A stretch of 5,414 nucleotides of DNA, taken from NCBI GenBank assembly GCA_041481895.1, contig JBGPCQ010000189.1, forward strand, positions 1 to 5,414. The letters are read 5' to 3'. The stretch's first letter is position 1. The number at the start of each line of letters is the position of its first letter. The translations under genes and the position numbers were made by a program. The DNA comes from JAMPXD01 sp041481895 (lineage in GTDB: Bacteria; Desulfobacterota; Desulfuromonadia; Geobacterales; Geobacteraceae). This document shows positions 1 to 4,708 of the stretch, piece after piece. The notes under the pieces were generated by a model. The model searched no databases, had not been told where the DNA came from, and worked only from the letters and a program-made list of their open reading frames with translations.

Positions 1-97
1 ACATACCGGCAACACCGGCGATGGGAAGATTTTCGTGTCTACGGTTGATGACATCGTGAAGATACGAACAAATGAAAGAGGAAGAGATGCGATTTAG
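1..97 (+). CDS. Nitrogen regulatory protein P-II (GlnB/GlnK family), C-terminal end only
   Basis: Reading from base 2, the sequence encodes 31 residues and then a TAG stop at 95-97; the 5' part lies outside the window. The visible peptide carries TGDGKIFVS, which matches the C-terminal P-II signature (IGDGKIFV, part of the ATP-binding cleft), and ends in KIRTNERGRDAI, matching the conserved IRTGERGEDAI tail. P-II proteins are small trimeric cytoplasmic signalling proteins that bind ATP/ADP and 2-oxoglutarate and control ammonium transport and nitrogen assimilation. The T-loop is missing here, so GlnB and GlnK cannot be told apart. No amtB gene follows, although many glnK genes sit beside amtB. 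Family assignment is secure; the paralogue is not. Confidence 0.93.
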   Translation, partial: HTGNTGDGKIFVSTVDDIVKIRTNERGRDAI

Positions 98-126
98 CAG
101 CGTACTCAGGGTCGGTTGCTGCAATC

Positions 127-186
127 ATGAAGGTGAATGAGGCGGTGCGGATACGTACCAACAAACGTGGCGAGGCGGCGATTTAA
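127..186 (+). pseudogene. Remnant C-terminus of a second P-II gene
   Basis: Starting 30 bp after the stop of the first P-II gene and in a different frame, 133-186 encodes VNEAVRIRTNKRGEAAI and then TAA. This matches the very end of P-II proteins (typically PVNEAVRIRTGERGEAAI) and aligns without gaps to the tail of the upstream gene, with 10 of 17 residues identical. The DNA is only about 60% identical, so it is not a recent duplicate. The frame is open only from about base 76, and nothing before MKVNEA looks like P-II, so the GDGKIFV box and the whole body are missing. The ATG at 127 has no Shine-Dalgarno sequence. The simplest reading is the stump of a tandem P-II paralogue left after an internal deletion; a translated 19-residue peptide is unlikely. 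Confidence 0.72.
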
Positions 187-203
187 CCGAAAAGGAGCCG
201 ATC

Positions 204-791
204 ATGAAAAGAATGAATTTATTGATTTTGACAATGACAGGGACATTAGTAAGCGGTTGTGTGAATAATTCCGCGTTGATAAGAACAAGCAGCACAAGCA
301 TTCGCAATGATGTTTTTCAGGAATTGTCAAACGGAGGACCGGTTCCTGCCGGTTATGCTGATTTGCGCATCACCTCAGCCCTTAAGACTCACAAGCCTGG
401 AATCTATTCCGCACGAGACATTCACGGAACGCCTGAATACAAGTTACTGGTGAATATTGACGGACAGGCAGTGCAGTTGCCGAGTAGTTTGAGTAAGGAA
501 AATGTTGAACCGCGTGGGCTTCGTGATTCCGAGGCAGGGGAGGGGATCAGGTATAGGTTCAGCTCTAATCTGCGCCTGAAGGCCGGAACTCATAAGGTTG
601 TCATTGCCATCCCTGCGGATGAAATTGCCGTAGAGCGGCAAATTACCCTGCCGGAAGGGGGCAACAGTCTTGTGCTTGAGCCGCTTTACAGGTCAATTCC
701 AGGAAAGCAGCGTCCGGCGGCCTATGGGGTAACTAGCTTTTCTGAGGGGATTAAAGGGTTCTGGATGATATTTAATGGGGAGTCACTGTAG
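204..791 (+). CDS. Predicted lipoprotein of unknown function, 195 aa
   Basis: I do not recognise a named family. The start is well supported: AAAAGGAG at 190-197 lies six bases before ATG 204. Residues 1-18 form a lipoprotein signal peptide (MKRMN, then a hydrophobic stretch) ending in a lipobox, VSG-C, with the lipidated cysteine at residue 19. Residue +2 is Val, not Asp, which would favour outer-membrane sorting under the E. coli rule. The mature part looks mostly beta-stranded: KLLVNIDG (80-87), then LRLKAGTHKVVIAIP (123-137) and ITLPEGGNSLVLEPLY (147-162). The AGTHKV...TLPEG.N pattern loosely resembles PEGA-like or Ig-like surface domains; this is inference only. The start lies 17 bases after the P-II remnant. 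Base composition is more AT-rich than in the catalase gene. Confidence 0.85.
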   Translation: MKRMNLLILTMTGTLVSGCVNNSALIRTSSTSIRNDVFQELSNGGPVPAGYADLRITSALKTHKPGIYSARDIHGTPEYKLLVNIDGQAVQLPSSLSKENVEPRGLRDSEAGEGIRYRFSSNLRLKAGTHKVVIAIPADEIAVERQITLPEGGNSLVLEPLYRSIPGKQRPAAYGVTSFSEGIKGFWMIFNGESL

Positions 792-862
792 GAACTGTCA
801 ATGGGCCACGCGCAAAGGCATCCTGCTCGTTACCCACTAACGATATCATCCGTCGGCACGGA

Positions 863-909
863 GGGGTGCAAACTTCCCGATGTTTTTCAAAATGTGCGCG
901 TTTCACCCC
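863..909. repeat. Inverted repeat directly upstream of the regulator promoter
   Basis: GGGGTG-C-AAAC (863-873) pairs with GTTTCACCCC (900-909): ten complementary base pairs with one bulged C and a 26-base AT-leaning loop. The right arm ends at the base before the TTGACA box at 910. It is too loosely looped, and lacks the trailing T run, to be a convincing terminator for the lipoprotein gene. It may be an activator or repressor site read as two half-sites, or a weak terminator. Only the symmetry is seen; the role is inferred. Confidence 0.5.
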
Positions 910-937
910 TTGACATAAAACAAAGTTAATCTAACCT
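910..937 (+). promoter_or_regulatory. Probable sigma-70 promoter of the PerR-like gene
   Basis: A perfect -35 box, TTGACA (910-915), is followed after 16 bp by TAACCT (932-937), a modest match to TATAAT that keeps the key first TA and last T. A better-looking TATAAA lies at 939-944, but its 23-bp spacing is too long for the same -35. Transcription would start near 943-951, giving a short leader into the regulator gene. Confidence 0.55.
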
Positions 938-938
938 T
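922..938. promoter_or_regulatory. Candidate Fur/PerR-type operator over the -10 region
   Basis: A 17-bp imperfect dyad centred on T930 contains the perfect pair GTTA-ATC-TAAC (925-935), with outer AA/TT pairs at 922-923 and 937-938. It covers the proposed -10 box, where a repressor would block transcription. Fur-family sites are commonly AT-rich dyads of odd length, and autoregulation is common for PerR and Fur. It does not match the Bacillus PerR box closely, so binding is inferred from position and symmetry. Confidence 0.35.
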
Positions 939-963
939 TATAAACAGGAACCAGTACGAATAC

Positions 964-967
964 GGAG
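964..967 (+). promoter_or_regulatory. Shine-Dalgarno GGAG implying an upstream, non-ATG start for the regulator
   Basis: GGAG at 964-967 sits six bases before an ATC codon at 974 that is in frame with the regulator. No ATG, GTG or TTG is available near it. The GTG at 1004 has only AGG three bases ahead, which is poor spacing. This site therefore bears on which codon starts the gene. Confidence 0.45.
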
Positions 968-1003
968 CACATCATCGAATCTGCCGAGATTAAAAACAGG
1001 ATC

Positions 1004-1408
1004 GTGAAGGCGCTGCAGGACAAGGGTCTCAAGCTGACCCCGCAACGGCTTCTCATCATTGATATCCTCGCTGGGCAAAAAACCCATCCGAGCGCCCAGA
1101 CCCTTGTGCGGCAGGCCAGGGAAAAGGCCCCGAAGATAAGCGTGTCAACGGTGTACTACACTCTGAACCTGCTTAAAACCCTTAAGCAGATCAAGGAACT
1201 GGATTTTTACGATATGGATAACCGTTATGAAGCGAATACCGCCGATCATCTTAATCTCATCTGTGTAAACTGCGGAAAGATCCAGGATTTCATGGAGGAC
1301 GTGCCTGTCTCATCCGGAAAGGTCGAGGAACAGACCGGGTTCAGGGCGCACGAGAAGCGTCTCGAATACTATGGATACTGCAAGGAGTGCCTGAGTACAA
1401 AGGGCTGA
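1004..1408 (+). CDS. perR: Fur-family transcriptional regulator, PerR-like peroxide sensor
   Basis: From GTG 1004 the protein is 134 aa. The N-terminal winged helix includes LKLTPQR (9-15) and the recognition helix ISVSTVYYTLNLL (45-57). Two CxxC pairs, C87/C90 and C126/C129, form the structural zinc site. Aligned with B. subtilis PerR, the sensing-metal ligands are H28 (H37), E76 (D85), H82 (H91), N84 (H93) and D95 (D104). The Asp at D95 is typical of peroxide-sensing PerR, whereas Fur usually has Glu; the Asn at 84 is unusual. PerR proteins repress peroxide-defence genes and are inactivated when bound iron oxidises a ligand histidine. The catalase gene immediately downstream fits this role. 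The GTG start leaves only seven residues before GLKLTPQR, against about sixteen in B. subtilis PerR. The frame is open upstream, and an ATC start at 974 would give 144 aa. Fur or another subfamily is possible but less likely. Confidence 0.85.
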   Translation: MKALQDKGLKLTPQRLLIIDILAGQKTHPSAQTLVRQAREKAPKISVSTVYYTLNLLKTLKQIKELDFYDMDNRYEANTADHLNLICVNCGKIQDFMEDVPVSSGKVEEQTGFRAHEKRLEYYGYCKECLSTKG

Positions 1409-1422
1409 AAAATTTTGTCGTA

Positions 1423-1445
1423 TAAACAGGAATAATTCCTATTTA
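1423..1445. promoter_or_regulatory. 23-bp palindrome, candidate operator for katA
   Basis: TAAACAGGAAT, a central A (1434), then ATTCCTATTTA form two 11-base arms with a single mismatched pair; the inner 13 bp (1428-1440) are perfect. It begins 15 bp after the regulator stop codon, in the region where a katA promoter would be expected. An odd-length AT-rich dyad of this size fits a dimeric Fur-family repressor. The left arm overlaps the word TATAAACAG, also found upstream of the regulator and of the peroxidase gene. No strong -35/-10 pair could be placed here (weak TTGTCG at 1415-1420). Confidence 0.45.
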
Positions 1446-1586
1446 GTTTCCAACCGGAAAGGGTTCTTTTTCGCCCTGGCGGTGTCAATCTACGGGCTTG
1501 CTTGTGCGGCGTACAGTCGTACGCCTCCGCGCGATCCCTTGATTTCCTTGCCAGGACAAAAAATCCCTCCTTTCCGAATTGGAAAC
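1446..1586. repeat. Long imperfect inverted repeat (MITE-like or structured intergenic repeat)
   Basis: The 141-bp segment folds back on itself around the loop AGTC (1515-1518). The centre is a perfect 7-bp stem, GGCGTAC (1508-1514) with GTACGCC (1519-1525). The ends match best: GTTTCCAACCGGAAAGG (1446-1462) is the reverse complement, with small differences, of the segment ending at 1586. CCTGGC (1475-1480) also pairs with GCCAGG (1550-1555). The left end and right end are equidistant from the loop to within a base. No transposase or credible gene lies inside. A miniature transposable element, a dispersed intergenic repeat, or a large RNA hairpin in the katA leader are all possible. I could not identify a flanking target-site duplication. 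Confidence 0.55.
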
Positions 1587-1588
1587 CG

Positions 1589-1624
1589 ATAGTTGCTCAT
1601 CCGGAGTTTCCGGATGGAAACTAT
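1589..1624 (+). promoter_or_regulatory. Hairpin in the katA leader with a competing alternative fold
   Basis: ATAGTT (1589-1594) pairs with AACTAT (1619-1624), and inside it CATCCGG (1598-1604) pairs perfectly with CCGGATG (1610-1616) around a five-base loop. The overlapping sequence AGTTTCC (1605-1611) can instead pair with GGAAACT (1616-1622) around GGAT; the two folds exclude each other. There is no T run, so it is not an ordinary terminator. It ends 49 bases before the katA Shine-Dalgarno sequence, in a position suited to leader-RNA control or protein binding. Function is inferred. Confidence 0.4.
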
Positions 1625-1672
1625 TTACGGAGCATGACACCAACAGACTTCCCGGCAGGTACTACCAGGAAA

Positions 1673-1678
1673 AGGAGG
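1673..1678 (+). promoter_or_regulatory. Shine-Dalgarno of katA
   Basis: AGGAGG, a full consensus match, lies five bases before ATG 1684. It fixes the catalase start there and not at the in-frame ATG at 1579, which would add 35 residues unlike any catalase and encoded by the upstream repeat region. Confidence 0.9.
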
Positions 1679-1683
1679 AGCAG

Positions 1684-3147
1684 ATGAGCGAGGATAAGAA
1701 GCTGACTACCAGAAACGGCGCCCCTGTCGTCGACAACCAGAACACCATGACTGCCGGACCCCGTGGCCCGGTGCTGCTGCAGGATGTCTGGTACCTGGAG
1801 AAGCTTGCCCACTTCGACCGGGAGGTGATCCCCGAGCGCCGCATGCATGCCAAGGGTTCCGGCGCCTACGGCACCTTTACCGTCACCCATGACATAACCC
1901 GTTACACCCGGGCCAGAATATTCTCCGCGGAAGGAAAGAAAACTAACCTCTTCCTCCGCTTCTCCACGGTAGCCGGGGAGCGCGGAGCCGCCGACGCCGA
2001 GCGGGACATTCGGGGCTTTGCGATGAAATTCTACACCGAGGAGGGAAACTGGGACCTGGTGGGGAACAACACGCCGGTCTTCTTCGTGCGCGATCCGCTC
2101 AAGTTTCCCGACCTGAACCACGCGGTGAAACGGGACCCCCGCACCAATATGCGTAGCGCCCGGAACAACTGGGATTTCTGGACCTCCCTCCCCGAAGCGC
2201 TGCACCAGATCACCATCGTCATGAGCGACCGTGGTCTCCCCGCTTCCTACCGCCACATGCACGGCTTCGGCAGCCACACCTTCAGCTTCATCAATGCGAA
2301 CAACGAGCGCTGCTGGGTCAAGTTCCATCTCCGCACCCAGCAGGGAATCAAGACCCTGAGCGATGCAGAGGCCGAGGAGCTTGTCGGTAAGGACCGGGAA
2401 AGCCATCAGCGCGACCTGTACGAGAGCATTGAAAAGGGCGACTTCCCTCGCTGGACCATGTTCATCCAGGTAATGCCGGAGAAGGATGCGGCTAAATACC
2501 GCTTTCATCCCTTCGATCTCACCAAGGTCTGGCTGAAAAAGGATTATCCGCTGATCGAGGTGGGGGTGATGGAGCTGAACCGCAACCCGGAAAACTACTT
2601 TGCCGAGGTGGAGCAGGCGGCCTTCAACCCGGCCAACATTGTCCCCGGCATCGGCTTCTCACCCGACAAGATGCTCCAGGGGCGGCTCTTCTCCTACGGC
2701 GATGCCCAGCGCTACCGGCTCGGCGTCAACCACCACCAGATCCCGGTCAATGCGCCCCGCTGCGCGTACAACAGTTACCACCGCGACGGCCCCATGCGGA
2801 TCGACGGCAATTACGGCAGCACTCTCGGCTATGAGCCGAACAGTTACGGTGAATGGAAGGAGCAGCCGGAATTTGCCGAACCGCCCCTGGTCCTGGAGGG
2901 GGCCGCGGACCACTGGAACTTCCGCGAGGACGATGACGACTACTATTCACAGCCCGGCCTGCTGTTCCGCCTGATGGGTCCCGAAAAGCAGGCTCTCCTC
3001 TTCGCCAACACCGCCCGCGCCATCGGCGGGGCGCCGCGGGAGATTCAGCTGCGCCACATCGGCAACTGTATGAAGGCTGACCCGGCTTACGGCAGGGGAG
3101 TGGCCGAAGCCTTGGGCATCCCACTTTCCGAACTGCCCGCAAACTGA
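1684..3147 (+). CDS. katA: Monofunctional heme catalase, small-subunit type, 487 aa
   Basis: This enzyme converts two hydrogen peroxide molecules to water and oxygen in the cytoplasm; no signal peptide is present. The fold is complete and of usual small-subunit (clade 3) length. The N-terminal part opens with TTRNGAPVVDNQNTMTAG. Catalytic His55 lies in RRMHAKGSGAYG, distal Asn128 in VGNNTPVFFVRDP, and the heme-ligand Tyr338 in RLFSYGDAQRYR; the spacing of these three residues equals that of bovine catalase. The conserved NAPRCAYNSYHRDGPM segment follows. The C-terminal region ends soon after GIPLSELPAN, so there is no large-subunit flavodoxin-like extension. The gene lies downstream of the PerR-like regulator, separated by 275 bp of symmetric non-coding DNA, and is followed after 51 bp by an exported peroxidase-like gene, with no terminator visible between them. 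Likely peroxide-inducible by analogy with PerR-katA systems. GC content is visibly higher than in the lipoprotein gene. Confidence 0.98.
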   Translation: MSEDKKLTTRNGAPVVDNQNTMTAGPRGPVLLQDVWYLEKLAHFDREVIPERRMHAKGSGAYGTFTVTHDITRYTRARIFSAEGKKTNLFLRFSTVAGERGAADAERDIRGFAMKFYTEEGNWDLVGNNTPVFFVRDPLKFPDLNHAVKRDPRTNMRSARNNWDFWTSLPEALHQITIVMSDRGLPASYRHMHGFGSHTFSFINANNERCWVKFHLRTQQGIKTLSDAEAEELVGKDRESHQRDLYESIEKGDFPRWTMFIQVMPEKDAAKYRFHPFDLTKVWLKKDYPLIEVGVMELNRNPENYFAEVEQAAFNPANIVPGIGFSPDKMLQGRLFSYGDAQRYRLGVNHHQIPVNAPRCAYNSYHRDGPMRIDGNYGSTLGYEPNSYGEWKEQPEFAEPPLVLEGAADHWNFREDDDDYYSQPGLLFRLMGPEKQALLFANTARAIGGAPREIQLRHIGNCMKADPAYGRGVAEALGIPLSELPAN

Positions 3148-3170
3148 CGCATGGCTTGTAGTCCGGGCGG

Positions 3171-3179
3171 TATAAACAG
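3171..3179 (+). promoter_or_regulatory. TATAAACAG motif upstream of the di-heme peroxidase gene
   Basis: This is the third copy of a 9-bp word, with the others at 939-947 (before the regulator) and 1421-1429 (before katA). TATAAA could be a -10 box about 23 bases ahead of ATG 3199, but no good -35 is visible. All three copies are intergenic and upstream of peroxide-linked genes. It could be a shared promoter element, a regulator half-site, or chance in AT-rich spacers. Confidence 0.3.
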
Positions 3180-3187
3180 AACAACGA

Positions 3188-3193
3188 AAGGAG
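3188..3193 (+). promoter_or_regulatory. Shine-Dalgarno of the di-heme peroxidase gene
   Basis: AAGGAG lies five bases before ATG 3199 and decides the start. An in-frame ATG at 3151 has no such site and would put 16 hydrophilic residues ahead of an otherwise normal signal peptide. Confidence 0.85.
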
Positions 3194-3198
3194 AGACC

Positions 3199-4605
3199 AT
3201 GAGAAGCGGAAGATCGAAACTCAGCAGGGTGTTGTCGGTGATTATCTTCGCAGTGCTCGCCTGTGTGTGTGCAGCTTACGCCCAGGAGGGAAGCAAGAAG
3301 AGTTCGAGCTATGCTCCTGTTGTCATCACGGAGGACTTCACGGCTGTCATGGCCGGAATGAAAGCAGCGAAGCCGGAGGTGATGAAGAGGCAGATGGATT
3401 TGCTCAATGAGCGGTACGACCTGAGCGATCGCCCGGCCAAGGGGATAACGATGTCGAGAGGAAAGCCTGTTCAGGACGGGGTGCGGGTCAAGCTCCCCAA
3501 GGGGATGACCTGGGACAGGCTGGCGACAATGGCCCCGGAGGAAATCCGCGACAAGAACCTGTTCCCGGCCGGATTCTACCCACTGCCTCACCCGAACCAC
3601 CCGGAAGGAGGGATGACTTTCCCGAAGTTCCAGATCGACGAGATCAAGAAGCAGGAGGGGAGGGACCTCACCCGCTTCGACCTGGATTTCGACCTTCCCG
3701 ACCATTTTCTGCCGGAATTCCCGGCGCCGATCTACCTGACGACACGCACTGATCTCGGCGACGTCTCTCAGGGGAAGCTGGTGACCATCAATAACTACTA
3801 CGCGCTGTTCAACGGTTTGCTGAATCCCAAGCAGCTTGAAGGTTTGCGGCTCCTGTTAACACCCTTTCCGCAGCAGCAGTTCAACCAGACCGAAGACCGC
3901 CGTTCCGAGCAGCCGAGCCGGGGAGTTGCATGTCTCGACTGCCATGCAAACGGCCATACAAATGCAACGACTCACCTGGTCGGCGACATTCGGCCCCAGG
4001 AGTTTCGGCATCGTATCGACACTCCTCCTCTTCGCGGCGTGAACATTCAACGACTGTTCGGTTCGCAACGGGCGCTGAAGAGCGTGGAAGACTTCACCGA
4101 GTTCGAACAGAGAGCGGCCTATTTCGATGGCGACCCGGTAATCGCGACGAAAAAAGGGATCAACATTCTCGACCGGGGTCATCAGGTGCACGCCATGGCG
4201 GAATTCATGGCGCTCCTGGACTTTCCGCCGGCGCCAAAGCTCGGCATTGACGGCAGGCTGGATCCCAGAAAAGCAACGGAGGCTGAGATGCGAGGGCAGG
4301 CTTTGTTCTTTGGCAAGGCCAATTGCGGGAGCTGCCATCCGGCCCCCTACTATACGGACAACAGCATGCACAACCTGAAGGTGGAGCGCTTCTTTAAGCC
4401 AATCATGATCAACGGCAGAATGGCTTCCGCAGATGGCCCCATCAAGACCTTCCCACTGCGCGGAATCAAGGACTCGCCGACCTACCTTCATGACGGAAGG
4501 CTCCTGACGCTGGAGGATACGGTCGAGTTCTTCAATATTATTACCGAAATCAGGCTGACCGAGCAGGAGAAACAAGATCTCCTGTCATTCATGCGGCAGT
4601 TATAG
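3199..4605 (+). CDS. Secreted di-heme cytochrome c peroxidase / MauG-superfamily protein, 468 aa
   Basis: Residues 1-28 form a Sec signal peptide: basic start, hydrophobic core, likely cleavage at AYA|QE. A weak lipobox (VLAC, Cys22) is a less likely alternative. Two CxxCH motifs attach c-type hemes: CLDCH (245-249) and CGSCH (376-380). The second half shows the peroxidase pattern MRGQALFFGKANCGSCH, then FPLRGIKDSPTYLHDGRLLTLEDTVEFF (HDGR from His431), the counterpart of TPSLRN...YFHDG..TLEEAV in bacterial cytochrome c peroxidases. The first half has a diverged copy, TPPLRGVNIQRLFGSQRALKSVEDF. Known relatives reduce periplasmic peroxide with electrons from cytochromes, or carry out MauG-type oxidations. 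About 215 residues lie between the signal peptide and the first heme, far more than in classical enzymes of some 320-340 aa, and I recognise no domain there. Its position 51 bp after katA suggests a linked periplasmic peroxide function; peroxidase activity is inferred, not proven. Confidence 0.87.
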   Translation: MRSGRSKLSRVLSVIIFAVLACVCAAYAQEGSKKSSSYAPVVITEDFTAVMAGMKAAKPEVMKRQMDLLNERYDLSDRPAKGITMSRGKPVQDGVRVKLPKGMTWDRLATMAPEEIRDKNLFPAGFYPLPHPNHPEGGMTFPKFQIDEIKKQEGRDLTRFDLDFDLPDHFLPEFPAPIYLTTRTDLGDVSQGKLVTINNYYALFNGLLNPKQLEGLRLLLTPFPQQQFNQTEDRRSEQPSRGVACLDCHANGHTNATTHLVGDIRPQEFRHRIDTPPLRGVNIQRLFGSQRALKSVEDFTEFEQRAAYFDGDPVIATKKGINILDRGHQVHAMAEFMALLDFPPAPKLGIDGRLDPRKATEAEMRGQALFFGKANCGSCHPAPYYTDNSMHNLKVERFFKPIMINGRMASADGPIKTFPLRGIKDSPTYLHDGRLLTLEDTVEFFNIITEIRLTEQEKQDLLSFMRQL

Positions 4606-4708
4606 GAAGATAAGTTCACAGTATGCGCTGTCGACATGATAGCCTGCGCCGCCTGAAGAGTTTCGGTGTATCTCAAGGCTGTCTACAAAAAGGAAAAGTT
4701 TCCCGAAT

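Noticed and set aside
1404..1420. Terminator after the regulator gene
   Set aside because: The AAAAATTTT run has no GC-rich stem before it and no T tail after a hairpin.
1446..1624. CRISPR array or direct-repeat array in the katA leader
   Set aside because: The repeats are inverted, short and irregularly spaced, with no constant repeat-spacer period.
1579..1683. N-terminal extension of catalase from ATG 1579
   Set aside because: The extension is encoded by the repeat end and hairpin region and does not resemble catalases. ATG 1684 has a full-consensus Shine-Dalgarno at ideal spacing.
1502..1687. 61-codon plus-strand frame in the katA leader
   Set aside because: It starts inside the long inverted repeat, has no Shine-Dalgarno sequence, and its peptide only reflects the repeat sequence.
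1621..2508. 295-codon open frame on the minus strand opposite katA
   Set aside because: It lies fully antisense to a catalase with all catalytic residues intact. The translation has no recognisable domain, and the length is explained by high-GC codon bias on the sense strand.
3151..3198. Upstream ATG for the di-heme peroxidase gene
   Set aside because: It would put 16 hydrophilic residues ahead of a normal signal peptide and has no ribosome site, unlike ATG 3199.
2947..3705. 252-codon minus-strand frame across the katA/peroxidase junction
   Set aside because: It overlaps two well-supported genes on the other strand, has no family resemblance and no convincing start.
4606..4708. Small gene, terminator or RNA in the spacer before the chemoreceptor
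   Set aside because: No open frame with a ribosome site, no GC-rich hairpin with a T run, and only a tiny GGAAA-AG-TTTCC dyad (4692-4703), which is too short to interpret.
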